Assembly (NCBI RefSeq): GCF_002272745.1
Contig: NZ_NPBD01000002.1
Location: forward strand, 682,001-746,000
Source of the DNA: Terribacillus saccharophilus
Lineage (GTDB): Bacteria > Bacillota > Bacilli > Bacillales > Amphibacillaceae
Length of the DNA: 64,000 nucleotides
Direction: 5' to 3'
Part shown: positions 16,166 through 26,056 of the stretch, piece by piece
Position numbering within the stretch: the first letter of the stretch is position 1
How the letters are laid out: each line of letters opens with the position of its first letter
The notes under the pieces: model-generated
The model's input: the letters and a program-made list of their open reading frames with translations, nothing else
The model's database searches: none
Told to the model about the DNA's origin: nothing
Position numbers and translations under genes: made by a program

Positions 16166-16196
16166 GAAGCAGCGGCATATGCCGCTGCTTCTTATT
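16161..16196. terminator. Perfect palindromic bidirectional terminator
   Basis: A 36-base perfect palindrome (AATAAGAAGCAGCGGCAT and its complement). The stop codons of both convergent genes, yqzC at 16163-16165 and phoU at 16192-16194, lie inside the stems. Confidence 0.85.
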
Positions 16197-16851
16197 TATT
16201 TAGATCGACTGCAGTCCCTTTAACAAGGTAAAGGATACTTTCTCCGATATTTGTAATATGATCTCCTACACGCTCAACGAAACGTCCAACAAAGACGAGC
16301 TGCATTGTCTGTTGATGCTTCCCTGACTGTGCCTTGCGCTCATCCAGCATGTCACGGAACAACTCTCCGTACATACTATCTACCACGTTATCCAAATCAG
16401 CCAGCTTTTTCGCTTTCGTAATATCTTCTTCTTCAAAGGCTTGGACAGCACTATGAATCATTTTGCTGACAACTTCCTGCATATCACGGATAGCCTGGGG
16501 AATGTCATACGGACTTAAAACATTCAATCGATTTACGCTTTTCGCGATATTTTTTGCATGGTCACCCATTCGCTCCAAGTCGGAGGATACACGAAGGAAA
16601 GCGACTAAGCGACGCAAATCCGTTGCTACAGGCTGCTGCATTGCAATTAACTGGATAGTCGCCTCATTGATCTCCTGATCACGTTCATTCAATAACTCAT
16701 CATTCTCAATTACTTTATAAGCAAGATCACTGTCACGCTCATATAATGCGTCGATAGCTTGCTTTAAAGCTGTGTCTACTTCATACGCAAAAGAAATGAT
16801 TGACTTCTGAATTGCTTCTAAATCTGCTGAAAACTGCTCTCTCGCTACCAT
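16192..16851 (-). CDS. phoU: Phosphate signalling complex protein PhoU
   Basis: A 219-residue all-helical cytoplasmic protein made of two PhoU repeats, each with the E/DxxxD metal-contact pattern (SDLERMGDHAKNIA near residue 90, ERVGDHITNIGE near residue 195). PhoU links the Pst transporter to control of phosphate uptake and of the PhoR-type sensor. GGAGGAG precedes the ATG. Last gene of the pst cluster, 21 bases after pstB; B. subtilis lacks a phoU at this place. Confidence 0.95.
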   Translation of the reverse strand: MVAREQFSADLEAIQKSIISFAYEVDTALKQAIDALYERDSDLAYKVIENDELLNERDQEINEATIQLIAMQQPVATDLRRLVAFLRVSSDLERMGDHAKNIAKSVNRLNVLSPYDIPQAIRDMQEVVSKMIHSAVQAFEEEDITKAKKLADLDNVVDSMYGELFRDMLDERKAQSGKHQQTMQLVFVGRFVERVGDHITNIGESILYLVKGTAVDLNK

Positions 16852-16872
16852 ACGTTCTCCTCCAATACGTAA

Positions 16873-17646
16873 TTAACCAAAACGTCCGCTAATATAATCT
16901 TCTGTGCGCTTATCTTCCGGGTTAGAGAAAATTTTACCTGTTTCTGCTGACTCCACAACACGACCATGCAGGAAAAATGCTGTTTTATCTGAAATACGGG
17001 AAGCCTGCTGCATATTGTGGGTCACGATTACGATACAATATTTCTTCTTAAGCTCGGACATAAGCTCTTCAATTTTCAAAGTGGAAATTGGATCCAATGC
17101 TGATGTTGGTTCATCCATTAAGACGACATCTGGTTTCGTTGCAAGCGCACGTGCAATACACAAACGCTGCTGCTGACCACCGGAAAGACCCATCGCAGAA
17201 GACTTCAAGCGATCCTTTACCTCATCCCATAGTGCAACATCCTTCAAAGTCGTTTCCACGATTTCATCTAATTCGCTTTTCTTCTTAATACCATGAATTT
17301 TTGGTCCATACACGATATTATCGTAAATTGACTGCGGGAAAGGGTTACCTTTTTGGAAAATCATCCCCACTTTACGACGCAAGTCAACCAAGTCAACTCT
17401 CGAATCAAGCAAGTTTTTGTTTTTATAATTGATTTCACCAGTCATTTTGACACCTGGCTCCATATTTATCATCAGGTTAAGCGTCTTGATGAATGTGGAT
17501 TTACCACAGCCAGATGGACCGATAATAGCATAAATTTCGTTATTCAATGCTTCCAGACTTACATCCTTCAATGCGTGGAAGTCGTCATACCATAGGTTCA
17601 AATCATTTACTTGGAAAATTGTCTCTTTCGCTGCTGCCACTTGCAT
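16873..17646 (-). CDS. pstB: Phosphate ABC transporter ATP-binding protein PstB (second copy)
   Basis: A 257-residue ATPase. Walker [10 protein letters not shown] near residue 43, signature LSGGQQQR near 154, Walker [13 protein letters not shown] near 176, and the switch His in IVTHNMQQA. It energises phosphate import through PstC-PstA. AGGAGG stands ten bases before the ATG. It is full length and diverged from the neighbouring copy, as with the tandem pstBA-pstBB of B. subtilis, not a recent duplicate. Confidence 0.94.
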   Translation of the reverse strand: MQVAAAKETIFQVNDLNLWYDDFHALKDVSLEALNNEIYAIIGPSGCGKSTFIKTLNLMINMEPGVKMTGEINYKNKNLLDSRVDLVDLRRKVGMIFQKGNPFPQSIYDNIVYGPKIHGIKKKSELDEIVETTLKDVALWDEVKDRLKSSAMGLSGGQQQRLCIARALATKPDVVLMDEPTSALDPISTLKIEELMSELKKKYCIVIVTHNMQQASRISDKTAFFLHGRVVESAETGKIFSNPEDKRTEDYISGRFG

Positions 17647-17660
17647 AGCTGTCGTGCCTC

Positions 17661-18494
17661 CTACCCGAATCTACCGGAAATATATTCTTCTGTTTTCGTC
17701 TCAGAAGGATTAGTGAAGATTTTCTTCGTATCATCGTATTCCACGACATCCCCATTCAAGAAGAAGGCTGTCTTATCTGACACACGAGATGCCTGCGACA
17801 TATTATGTGTCACGATGACGATACTATAATCTTCTTTCAGCTGCAGAATAAGTTCCTCAATCTTAGAATTGGATACTGGATCCAGCGCTGATGCAGGTTC
17901 ATCCAATAGAAGGATCTGCGGTTCCATTGCCAGCGTACGAGCAATACATAGACGCTGCTGCTGACCACCGGATAATGATAAAGCTGATTGATGCAGACGG
18001 TCCTTCACTTCATCCCAGAGAGCAGCTTTGCGTAAACTTTCCTCAACGATTTCGTCAAGGACCTTCTTATTTTTCTGACCGTTGTATTTCAATGCATGTG
18101 TAATGTTGTTGTAGATGGATTTAGGAAAGGGGTTCGGTTTTTGGAACACCATGCCGATCTCTGAACGCAATGCTACAACATTGATGTCATTACGAAGGAT
18201 ATTAATTCCGTCATAAATGATCTCACCTTCTGCTCGGCTGGATGGAATCAAGTCGTTCATCCGATTGATGGAACGGATGAATGTAGATTTTCCGCAGCCG
18301 GAAGGGCCGATCAGTGCTGTTACTGCGTTCTTCTCGATACCCATATTCGCCCGTTTCACTGCTTCATTATTACCATAAAAAATGCTGAGATCCTTTACAT
18401 CAAGTACAACTTCTTTCTTAGAAGCTCTTGTAATGGATGCAGCCAATTCATCTTCTGTTCTCGTTTCTGTTGGTTTATCTGCTGTATAGTTCAT
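17661..18494 (-). CDS. pstB: Phosphate ABC transporter ATP-binding protein PstB (first copy)
   Basis: A 277-residue ATPase with an N-terminal extension of about 30 residues compared with the other copy. Walker [10 protein letters not shown], signature LSGGQQQR, Walker [12 protein letters not shown] and IVTHNMSQA are all intact. The start at 18494 has AGGAG eight bases upstream; an earlier ATG at 18518 overlaps the pstA stop but has only a weak site. Works with PstC, PstA and PstS in high-affinity phosphate uptake. Confidence 0.93.
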   Translation of the reverse strand: MNYTADKPTETRTEDELAASITRASKKEVVLDVKDLSIFYGNNEAVKRANMGIEKNAVTALIGPSGCGKSTFIRSINRMNDLIPSSRAEGEIIYDGINILRNDINVVALRSEIGMVFQKPNPFPKSIYNNITHALKYNGQKNKKVLDEIVEESLRKAALWDEVKDRLHQSALSLSGGQQQRLCIARTLAMEPQILLLDEPASALDPVSNSKIEELILQLKEDYSIVIVTHNMSQASRVSDKTAFFLNGDVVEYDDTKKIFTNPSETKTEEYISGRFG

Positions 18495-18514
18495 GTCACG
18501 AACTCCTCTCTTCA

Positions 18515-19402
18515 TCATTTACCTGCTGTTAGCTTCTTATGAATGACACTGCCCAACCATCTAGCGAGGAGATTGAACACAAGTACAGCAATGACTAGAA
18601 CCGCTGATGCACCATTGGCTACTTCACGTACATCTGGAATAAGACCTTGTGTATTAACAGACCAGATGTGAACAGCAAGTGTTTCAGCTGGTCGGAAAAT
18701 GTTCAGCGGAGAATTCTCTGCGAATGGATTCCAGTTTCCATAATCAAGTGTCGGTGTCGAAAGACCTGCTGTATAAAGCAGTGCTGCTGCTTCTCCAAAA
18801 ACACGGCCGGAAGCTAGAATTGCACCTGTAAGAATTCCAGGAAAGGCATATGGAAGTATGACTGTCTTAATTGTATGCCATCTTGTAATACCTAAAGCCA
18901 AGCTCGCTTCTTTTTGTTCTTTTGGTACGCTTCGAATTGCATCCTCTGTTACTCGCACCATTACAGGAATATTAAAGATAGTAAGTGCCAAAGCACCACC
19001 AATAATTGTATAACCCCAGCCAGTGATGTTAACAAAGATCAATAGACCAAACAAACCTACAACGATAGAAGGCAATGAAGCCAGCATCTCGATACACGTA
19101 CGAATAAAGTTTGTTATTTTGCCCGGTTTTGCATATTCAGCCATGTAGATCCCGCCACATACTCCTAGTGGCACTGTAATAATCATCGTGATAAACAGGA
19201 TATACAAGGAGTTGAATAGCTGGTCACGAATACCGCCGCCAGCTTGATAAGAGCTGGAAGGAGACGTTAGGAAATCCCACGTTACCTGCGGCAGCCCATT
19301 AGATAAGATGAAATAGAATAGATAAAGCAGCAATGCAACCATGATTGCTGCGATTGTGTAGAATACACCTGTTGCGATTCGATCTGTGATTCTGCTGTTC
19401 AT
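18515..19402 (-). CDS. pstA: Phosphate ABC transporter permease PstA
   Basis: A 295-residue membrane protein with six predicted helices and the permease coupling loop [10 protein letters not shown] preceded by [19 protein letters not shown]. It forms the transmembrane channel with PstC. The start overlaps the pstC stop as TAATG, with GTAGGAGG in front, so the two are translationally coupled. Length is normal. Confidence 0.94.
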   Translation of the reverse strand: MNSRITDRIATGVFYTIAAIMVALLLYLFYFILSNGLPQVTWDFLTSPSSSYQAGGGIRDQLFNSLYILFITMIITVPLGVCGGIYMAEYAKPGKITNFIRTCIEMLASLPSIVVGLFGLLIFVNITGWGYTIIGGALALTIFNIPVMVRVTEDAIRSVPKEQKEASLALGITRWHTIKTVILPYAFPGILTGAILASGRVFGEAAALLYTAGLSTPTLDYGNWNPFAENSPLNIFRPAETLAVHIWSVNTQGLIPDVREVANGASAVLVIAVLVFNLLARWLGSVIHKKLTAGK

Positions 19403-20331
19403 TAGATTTTCCTCCTACCGGACAAGTAACGGACAACAAAGATAAATAGGAACGAAATGATGAGCAAGATGAGACCCATCGACCAAAGTGTGTTGTTCTC
19501 AATACTGCCATATGTCGTATGTCCGATGTTCAGTGTAACAATTGTTGTCAAAGTTCCAGCTGTGTCAAAAATGCTGCCAGGGATATCTCGTGTGTTACCG
19601 ATAACCATTTGTACAGCTAGTGCTTCTCCGAACGCACGTGCCATTCCTAATACAATAGCTGTAAGTAAGGAAGGCAATGCAGCCGGAATTAATACTTTAC
19701 GAATTGTCTGCCAGCGTGTCGCACCTAGTGCAAGTGAACCTTGTCGCAAGCTGTTAGGCAGTGACCGCATAGCATCTGTTGCTATAGTAGTAACCGTAGG
19801 GAGAATCATAACAGTCAGGACGATAACACCTGCAAACAAACTAAAACCTATACCAGGGAAATTATCTCGTAATAATGGCACAAGGACCACGAGTCCAATA
19901 AAACCATAAACAACAGAAGGTATACCTACCAATAGTTCGATAACCGGCTGCAGTACTTTTTTACCGAATTTCGGTGCAATTTCAGACATGAATATCGCTG
20001 CACCAATACCAAGTGGTGCTGCAATTAATGCAGATAGGAAAGTCACGGCTAATGAGCCGAAAATAAATGGAAATATACCAAATGATGCATTCTCACCGCC
20101 TGTTGGATTCCAGTTCGCGCTAGTTAGATATGCAATTGGATTAATGTTATTGACTGTGAAGGACTGCAAACCTTTTTGGGCAAGGAATACAGTAACAGCA
20201 ATTGTCGCAGCAATCATAATAACTGCACATATAGTAACGAGGGAACGTCCGCGTACTTCGTCCCACCGTCTGTTTTTCTTAGTCAGAATCAGCCGTTCTT
20301 CAGCTGATGGAGATACTGATGCTTTTGCCAA
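19402..20331 (-). CDS. pstC: Phosphate ABC transporter permease PstC
   Basis: A 309-residue membrane protein with about six helices, an EAA-type loop (LALGATRWQTIRKVLIPAAL) and GEALAVQMVIGNT, typical of PstC. The start is taken at TTG 20331, where AGGAG lies nine bases upstream; the TTG at 20340 touches the same AGGAG and is too close. A stable hairpin (20423-20457) separates it from pstS. Confidence 0.93.
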   Translation of the reverse strand: MAKASVSPSAEERLILTKKNRRWDEVRGRSLVTICAVIMIAATIAVTVFLAQKGLQSFTVNNINPIAYLTSANWNPTGGENASFGIFPFIFGSLAVTFLSALIAAPLGIGAAIFMSEIAPKFGKKVLQPVIELLVGIPSVVYGFIGLVVLVPLLRDNFPGIGFSLFAGVIVLTVMILPTVTTIATDAMRSLPNSLRQGSLALGATRWQTIRKVLIPAALPSLLTAIVLGMARAFGEALAVQMVIGNTRDIPGSIFDTAGTLTTIVTLNIGHTTYGSIENNTLWSMGLILLIISFLFIFVVRYLSGRRKI

Positions 20332-20422
20332 CTTGTACAACTCCTCATGAAAACAGCGGAAAGGAACACCATAAAAAATGGTCTCCCGCTGTCTGTGATA
20401 TAGCTAATTTATATAACCACAG

Positions 20423-20457
20423 TAAGGTAAATGCAGTATTACACTGCATCTACCTTA
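20423..20457 (-). promoter_or_regulatory. Intercistronic hairpin between pstS and pstC
   Basis: A 15-bp stem with a five-base loop. The one position that mismatches on the plus strand becomes a G-U pair in the minus-strand RNA, so it is formed in the pst transcript. No strong T-run follows, which fits partial termination or protection of the pstS 3' end. Confidence 0.65.
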
Positions 20458-20468
20458 TGTTTTTAATA

Positions 20469-21395
20469 TTATTTTTCAGTAATATTGCCTTCTGCGTCGC
20501 GTTCAACCTTCATCTCAGTCATTGGAACGTAACCTTGGTCAGGTACGATTGTAGTTTGAACTTCGTCGCTTAGCATATAATCTAGGAATTCTTTCGCTAG
20601 GCCTTCAGGCTCTCCATTTGTATAAGAGTGCTGATATGCCCAGATTGGGAAGTCGCCAGATCCGATTGTTTCGTTTGTAGCTTCAACACCATCGATTTTA
20701 GATTTTACGATAGTATCGTCATCGAAGTAAGATAGTGCCAAGTAACCGATCGCTCCGTCTGTATCAGCAACGATTTGCTTAACAGTGTTGGAGGAATCCT
20801 CTGTAACACCTTCTGCTGGTGTTTCGCCATCAAGTGCGTATTTTACGAAAGTATCACGTGTACCTGAAGAATCAGGACGGTTAACAAGTGTGATTTCTTG
20901 GTCTTCTCCACCTACTTCAGACCAGTTTGTCACTTTACCAGTGAAGATGTCGATTAGCTGCTGTTTTGTAAGATCGTCTACACCCGCGTTAGGGTTGATA
21001 GCTGCAGTCATACCAACAACCGCTACTTGATGATCAACAAGAGTTCCAGCATCGATGCCTTCTTTCTCTTCTGCAAATACATCAGAGTTACCGATTTGGA
21101 TACTACCTTCCTGAACTTGGCTAAGTCCAGCTCCTGAACCACCTGCTTGAACCTGAATGTCTGCATCAGCGTTTTCACCTTTGTACTGTTCAGCTGCTGC
21201 TGCTACTAAAGGCTGCATTGCACTAGAACCTGCTACAACGATGGAAGTTTCAGAAGCTTCTCCGCCGCCGCTGTTGCTGTTGCCGCTTGTGTCTCCTTCA
21301 GATTCATTGCCGCCAGCGTTTCCGCCACATGCTGCAAGTACACCGATAACTAGAGCGAACATTGCAAGCAATACAGATAGTTTCATCTTCTTCAT
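20469..21395 (-). CDS. pstS: Phosphate ABC transporter substrate-binding lipoprotein PstS
   Basis: A 308-residue lipoprotein. The signal peptide ends in the lipobox LAAC with lipidated Cys23, followed by a Gly/Ser/Asn-rich tether. The mature part has the phosphate-binding signature: AGSSAMQP near residue 57, a Gly-rich GGSGAGL turn, and RPDSSGTRDTF near residue 170. It captures phosphate at the outer face and hands it to PstC-PstA. AGGGGG precedes the ATG, and a PhoP box lies at 21463-21501. Confidence 0.95.
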   Translation of the reverse strand: MKKMKLSVLLAMFALVIGVLAACGGNAGGNESEGDTSGNSNSGGGEASETSIVVAGSSAMQPLVAAAAEQYKGENADADIQVQAGGSGAGLSQVQEGSIQIGNSDVFAEEKEGIDAGTLVDHQVAVVGMTAAINPNAGVDDLTKQQLIDIFTGKVTNWSEVGGEDQEITLVNRPDSSGTRDTFVKYALDGETPAEGVTEDSSNTVKQIVADTDGAIGYLALSYFDDDTIVKSKIDGVEATNETIGSGDFPIWAYQHSYTNGEPEGLAKEFLDYMLSDEVQTTIVPDQGYVPMTEMKVERDAEGNITEK

Positions 21396-21462
21396 GTTTA
21401 ATTTTCCCCCTACGTGATTCGATTAGTTCATTTGCCTTACAAGTACAATATTAACTTGTCTC

Positions 21463-21501
21463 TATTAAGGAAAAATAAACGGAATGTAAAGGTTGTGTAA
21501 A
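21463..21501 (-). promoter_or_regulatory. PhoP box upstream of pstS
   Basis: Reading on the minus strand there are four hexamers spaced exactly 11 bases apart: TTTACA, TTTACA, TTTATT, TTAATA. B. subtilis PhoP binds tandem TT(A/T/C)ACA-like repeats with this spacing, so the pst operon should be induced under phosphate limitation. Confidence 0.85.
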
Positions 21502-21527
21502 TTTAAGTATTAATTTGTTGAAAAAAA

Positions 21528-21558
21528 AAGAACCACCCCGTTTATTGGAGTGATTCTT
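21528..21558 (-). terminator. Intrinsic terminator of pbpA
   Basis: A 12-bp stem (AAGAATCACTCC / GGGGTGGTTCTT on the minus strand, including G-U pairs), seven-base loop, then a run of eight or more T. Confidence 0.88.
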
Positions 21559-21570
21559 TGGGTATAACTA

Positions 21571-23637
21571 TTATTCGTTTTTGTCTTCGTCGTCAGGAGC
21601 TGTATGTTCGTAGTAGTATTCAAGTGCTCGGTTCATGATGTTATACGTGATAGGATACTGCGTTCCGCCGCTGATGATACCTAAGTTTGGTACCATAACA
21701 GCGAAGGCGATATCTGGATTTTCGTCATCAGCGTATCCAATCAAAGTCCAGTTCTCCAGGTCAGTACCATTTATACTAGTCTGAGCAGTCCCAGTTTTAC
21801 CGGCAATATTATATGTTTTTGCTTTTGCGCTTAAATGACTGTAAGCAGTACCTTTTTGTGTTTGGAACACCATCTCGAAACCTTGTTTTACACGATTTAT
21901 CTGATCGTCCGTAGCAGTGATCTTATTCAATACTTCCGGAGACTTTGTTTCCGCGAGCGGACCTAGTTTATCCTTCTCATTTGACGGTTCATGAATCTCA
22001 CTTACAAAATGCGGTTTAATTCGATATCCTCCATTTGCAATGGTAGATACATATTGAGCCAACTGCATCGTAGTATAAGTGTCGAACTGTCCGATTGAGA
22101 AGTCAAGTAGGTTACCTGCCTGTCCTGTAGTCCCAACATAGCCAGTTGATTCAGATGGCAAATCAATTCCTGTTTCAACACCTAAACCAACTTGGTTATA
22201 ATAGTTCCGCAATTTCCGGAATGCATCGTGATCAAAGGATACACTATCACCATATTTGTAATTATATTCTCCGCCTAATCGTAAAGCGACATTGAACATA
22301 TATACGTTGGAAGACATTTGCAATGCCTGCAAATCTGTAATTGTTCCCATATTCTTGTAAGAAGATTTCTGTGGAGTACCTTTAATCTTCATTGGCGTAT
22401 CATAAAACGTCTGCCCCATTTTCACAACGCCTTCCTGATACCCAGCAAGCAATGTCGCTCCCTTAACGGTGGAACCGACCGCATTTGCGCTGAAGACAGT
22501 ATTCATATCAGCAGATTCATACTTATTATCTTCCCGGTCATAATGCTGTCCGCTGGCTGCGTAGATTTCACCAGTATTCGGGTTAAGCATTACCGCCATT
22601 GCATCTTCTAGATAACGGTTTGAACCAGGATGCTTGTTGATAGCACTTTTCAGTTCATCGCGCACGATTTTATCCAGTTCTTTCTGGAAGTCCATATTAA
22701 TGGACAATTGAAGATCCTGGCCTCGCTGTCCTTCAGAGATGACATCCTGCGACACGATGCTGTTGCTGTTATCCGTTACGTAGCGAACACGTTTTTTGTC
22801 ACCTTTCAGGAGACTTTCATATTCCTTTTCAAGTCCACTCGTACCAATCCGGTCATTCAGCTGGTAGTTACGGGACTTATAATAATCCTCTTCCCCTTCT
22901 GGGATACCTGTCTTAATTCCCCCAAGGATGCCGCTGAGAGAACCATCAAATGGATAATAACGTTCCCAGTCGGTTGCAACGTTGATGCCGGACAATTCGC
23001 CCATATTTTCAGCAATCGTCGCATATTCCTTTTCGGAGACATTTTTATTCTTGATTACATGCGGCACAAGCTCAGTGGCGCTATCGATTTCACGTTTGAT
23101 AGCGATAATTTGTTTAGCATGATCATCACTTTCAAGTTCCTTATAATCATCTTCTGTAATCCGCTCTAAGGTAAGATCGTATACTTCTGAGTCATCTAGG
23201 GTCTCTTTTTCTGAAGCAGTGATCCTGCCGTTCGCTTCGTCTGAATTCAATACGTACCAATACTCTTTGTACTCACGCTCGGTTATCTTGTCGATTGCCT
23301 TATCTTCCATCTTGATGATATCAGCAAGCTTTGTAGCAATCTCTAAACGTTTTTCAGAAGAATCTCCGTTTTTTGGCGGAGTATATGTGATGGAATAGAC
23401 TGGCTCATTCCCGACAATCACATTTCCTTCGCTATCATAAATCATTCCGCGTGGAACAGAAATTTCAGCGATATCATTTGTCGTCTCTTCCAGTACTGCC
23501 TGGTGCTCCTCCCCATTGATAATCTGCACAACTCCAAGCTGCAGAACCAAGGCAGAGAACAGCAGGAAAACAATCGCAAACAAAACATTGAGACGGAAAG
23601 GAAGCAGTGCACGCTTCTTCTTCCTTTTTTTAGACAT
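21571..23637 (-). CDS. pbpA: Class B penicillin-binding protein (transpeptidase)
   Basis: A 688-residue peptidoglycan transpeptidase with one N-terminal anchor helix (about 15-35), a dimerisation/pedestal domain, and a C-terminal transpeptidase domain. Active Ser389 is in STVK, the SxN motif in MSSNVYM, and Lys612 in KTGTAQ. Position next to pstS matches B. subtilis pbpA (PBP2A), which takes part in side-wall synthesis of rod cells. ATG with GGGGGAAC. Single gene between terminators. Confidence 0.93.
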   Translation of the reverse strand: MSKKRKKKRALLPFRLNVLFAIVFLLFSALVLQLGVVQIINGEEHQAVLEETTNDIAEISVPRGMIYDSEGNVIVGNEPVYSITYTPPKNGDSSEKRLEIATKLADIIKMEDKAIDKITEREYKEYWYVLNSDEANGRITASEKETLDDSEVYDLTLERITEDDYKELESDDHAKQIIAIKREIDSATELVPHVIKNKNVSEKEYATIAENMGELSGINVATDWERYYPFDGSLSGILGGIKTGIPEGEEDYYKSRNYQLNDRIGTSGLEKEYESLLKGDKKRVRYVTDNSNSIVSQDVISEGQRGQDLQLSINMDFQKELDKIVRDELKSAINKHPGSNRYLEDAMAVMLNPNTGEIYAASGQHYDREDNKYESADMNTVFSANAVGSTVKGATLLAGYQEGVVKMGQTFYDTPMKIKGTPQKSSYKNMGTITDLQALQMSSNVYMFNVALRLGGEYNYKYGDSVSFDHDAFRKLRNYYNQVGLGVETGIDLPSESTGYVGTTGQAGNLLDFSIGQFDTYTTMQLAQYVSTIANGGYRIKPHFVSEIHEPSNEKDKLGPLAETKSPEVLNKITATDDQINRVKQGFEMVFQTQKGTAYSHLSAKAKTYNIAGKTGTAQTSINGTDLENWTLIGYADDENPDIAFAVMVPNLGIISGGTQYPITYNIMNRALEYYYEHTAPDDEDKNE

Positions 23638-23706
23638 AATGTTCCCCCATTCTTACATACTGGTCCCATTATATCATCATCCACGGTCCGCTTCTACTAT
23701 AGACTG

Positions 23707-24969
23707 TCAGCGATTGTCGTCTCCTGCGATTTCATTTTTCGGAAGCTTCTTAACTGAAGCAGCTGGCGCGAAGCTCTTGATATGTCTCGTAAAAAAGTAG
23801 ATGAAAAATGGTCCTGTTCCAAGAATAAACATTAGATAAGGAATGGAAGCATCCGCCCAGATTCCCACCCCGATAAGCAATAGTACGACAGAAAAAATCC
23901 TGCCTATGTTTGTAGCCACATCACTAAGGACAATATATTCCACCCGCAGTTTTGCAGCATCTCTCGCCTTACCGATTACATCATAGGTAAGAGATAAATA
24001 AGGCACGTATAGAATCGGATAGAAAACACCGATGATAGCAGCATAAATTAGCAAAGTAGTAAAATTTAGCTCAACCAACAGAAGCACGACACTAAGGGAA
24101 AGTGCAACACCACTAAGGAAGATAGCCGTCTTTCTCTGCCGGCTTTTAATGTAACGGGTCGCTATATAATAGAAGATAAACGAAAAAGCGGAATAGACGA
24201 GATTAAATGTACCAAGCGAAAGCTCACTATTCGTAACGATAAAAACCCATACAGATATGATGAATGTATAGATACCTTCTCTCACACCTTGGAACACATG
24301 TGCCAACACTGTATTGCGCCAAGCCGAATCGTGTTTAACTTCCTTCCATACCTGCCTCAGACCGAATTTACCTTCTGCCCCTCTTCTTTTTATACCCGCT
24401 GTACATATAACAGCCAAAAGGAACAAAAAGAAAGATACAGCGAAAATCAGTGTATAGCCATGAGAATTGTTCATTCTGGTAATAATGTATCCGGCGACAA
24501 ATGGACCGATCATACCTGTTAAAGATTGCAAAAGACCGGATACGCCATTGAAAAAGTCTCTTGTTTCTGGTTCTGTTACCTCGAAAGTAAGTACAGAATA
24601 AGCCAGCCAGTACATCCCATAGCCTATTCCAAGCACCGCGCCTAGAAGCAGATTATAAGAAGCTGCTTTTTCCCCTGTAAATAAAACAAGAAGAAAAAAT
24701 ACACTCAGAAAGAAAACGCCTATGCGGAGTATGATAACTCGATCGATTCGTTTCGCCCAACTCCCGGACAATGTAAAGAGAATTGTTTGAGCAACATAAA
24801 TCGCTAAGTTGTACATCGCAATATTGATCAAATCATTGGTCTGTTTCCATAAGTAAATATTAACAAACGTATTCGACAGAAAGATACCGAGAGAGTAAAG
24901 GGCCCCGATAATAAGCAACACATGCAGCTCTTTTCTGGTAGAATCCGCGGTAAATAAGTTCGGCTTCAT
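23707..24969 (-). CDS. yqgE: MFS transporter, YqgE-like
   Basis: A 420-residue membrane protein with about 12 helices and a short basic C-terminal tail. The loops carry weak MFS motifs (SWAKRIDRVIILRIG between helices 2 and 3). Its place between sodA and pbpA is that of B. subtilis yqgE, whose substrate is unknown. AAAGGAG precedes the ATG. Nothing in the sequence names a substrate. Confidence 0.85.
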   Translation of the reverse strand: MKPNLFTADSTRKELHVLLIIGALYSLGIFLSNTFVNIYLWKQTNDLINIAMYNLAIYVAQTILFTLSGSWAKRIDRVIILRIGVFFLSVFFLLVLFTGEKAASYNLLLGAVLGIGYGMYWLAYSVLTFEVTEPETRDFFNGVSGLLQSLTGMIGPFVAGYIITRMNNSHGYTLIFAVSFFLFLLAVICTAGIKRRGAEGKFGLRQVWKEVKHDSAWRNTVLAHVFQGVREGIYTFIISVWVFIVTNSELSLGTFNLVYSAFSFIFYYIATRYIKSRQRKTAIFLSGVALSLSVVLLLVELNFTTLLIYAAIIGVFYPILYVPYLSLTYDVIGKARDAAKLRVEYIVLSDVATNIGRIFSVVLLLIGVGIWADASIPYLMFILGTGPFFIYFFTRHIKSFAPAASVKKLPKNEIAGDDNR

Positions 24970-25027
24970 AATGCCATCTCCTTTTACTGCTACTTAGTAT
25001 CTGTCAACAGAAAAGAGATATGCACAT

Positions 25028-25060
25028 AAAAAGACACCAGCTAAAAGCTGATGTCTTTTT
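25028..25060. terminator. Terminator of sodA
   Basis: AAAAAGACACCAGCT AAA AGCTGATGTCTTTTT; one mismatch on the plus strand becomes G-U on the minus strand. Confidence 0.82.
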
Positions 25061-25071
25061 GAATTACCGTC

Positions 25072-25683
25072 TTATTTTGCTTCTCTGTAAAGACGCTCTA
25101 CTTCATCCCAGTTTACAACGTTCCAGAAAGCACTGATGTAATCAGGACGTTTGTTTTGGTATTTCAAGTAGTAAGCGTGCTCCCATACATCAAGGCCAAG
25201 AATTGGTGTCTTGCCCTCCATAACAGGGTTGTCTTGGTTTGGAGTAGATACGATTTCAACTTCACCGTTTTCTACGATAAGCCAAGCCCAGCCAGAACCG
25301 AAGCGGCCAGCTGCTGCAGCTGCGAATTCTTCTTTGAATTTATCTAGTGTACCGAATTTGTTTGCAATGGCACTAGCTACTTCGCCAGTCGGCTCTCCGC
25401 CGCCATTAGGAGAAAGAAGCTTCCAGAATAGGCTGTGGTTGTAATGACCGCCGCCATTGTTGCGTACAGCTGTCTGTACGTCAGAAGGAAGTTCGTTAAC
25501 ACCTGCAACAAGCTCTTCCAAGGATTTGCTTTCTAAGTCAGCTTTCCCTGCGATTGCGTCGTTTAGCTTAGTCACATATGTGTTGTGATGTTTTGTGTGG
25601 TGAATGTTCATTGTTTCCTTATCGATATGAGGCTCAAGTGCGTCGTATGCGTAAGGCAATTCTGGTAGTTCAAATTTAGCCAT
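25072..25683 (-). CDS. sodA: Manganese superoxide dismutase
   Basis: A 203-residue cytoplasmic enzyme that dismutates superoxide. Metal ligands are His28 (IHHTKHH), the His in HYNHSLFW, and Asp and His in DVWEHAYY. The GGG(G)HYNHS and the Gln-free [16 protein letters not shown] region fit Mn rather than Fe forms, though this is a family-level judgement. AAGGAGG precedes the ATG. Single gene with its own terminator. Confidence 0.96.
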   Translation of the reverse strand: MAKFELPELPYAYDALEPHIDKETMNIHHTKHHNTYVTKLNDAIAGKADLESKSLEELVAGVNELPSDVQTAVRNNGGGHYNHSLFWKLLSPNGGGEPTGEVASAIANKFGTLDKFKEEFAAAAAGRFGSGWAWLIVENGEVEIVSTPNQDNPVMEGKTPILGLDVWEHAYYLKYQNKRPDYISAFWNVVNWDEVERLYREAK

Positions 25684-25825
25684 GATTATTCCTCCTTAAA
25701 TATATGTAATTCAAAGGTGGTTACCTTTTCGTAAAGCGTACCAAAGCTTATCTGAAACGGCAAGTATTTTGCTTCAAGAGCATTGTATATTCTTCCCAGC
25801 CTTTTGTTTTTAACACACAAAAAAA

Positions 25826-25847
25826 CAGCCATTCATTTGAACAGCTG
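25826..25847 (-). terminator. Terminator of the tRNA operon
   Basis: CAGC-(2)-TTCA/TGAA-(2)-GCTG stem; seven T follow on the minus strand, 13 bases past tRNA-Phe. Confidence 0.65.
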
Positions 25848-25859
25848 CTTTTTTAAAAG

Positions 25860-25932
<73 letters not shown>

Positions 25933-25938
25933 ATGATA

Positions 25939-26031
25939 TGGAGGAGGAAGAGGGATTCGAACCCCCGCGAGCCGTTAAGCCCCTGTCGGTTTTCAAGACC
26001 GATCCCTTCAGCCAAACTTGGGTATTCCTCC
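25939..26031 (-). tRNA. tRNA-Ser (anticodon TGA)
   Basis: Acceptor GGAGGAA/TTCCTCC, anticodon loop CTTGAAA, and the long variable arm expected of tRNA-Ser. The bases after the acceptor read TCCA, so CCA is encoded but the discriminator reads T instead of the usual G. Confidence 0.94.
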
Positions 26032-26056
26032 GCGTTTTCATGTGAAATTATTCAAA

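Noticed and set aside
16873..18494. A duplicated or split pstB
   Set aside because: Both genes are full length with complete ATPase motifs and are well diverged; tandem pstB pairs are normal in Bacillus.
22630..23169. 179-codon plus-strand frame inside pbpA
   Set aside because: Antisense shadow of a complete penicillin-binding protein with all motifs; no start signals.
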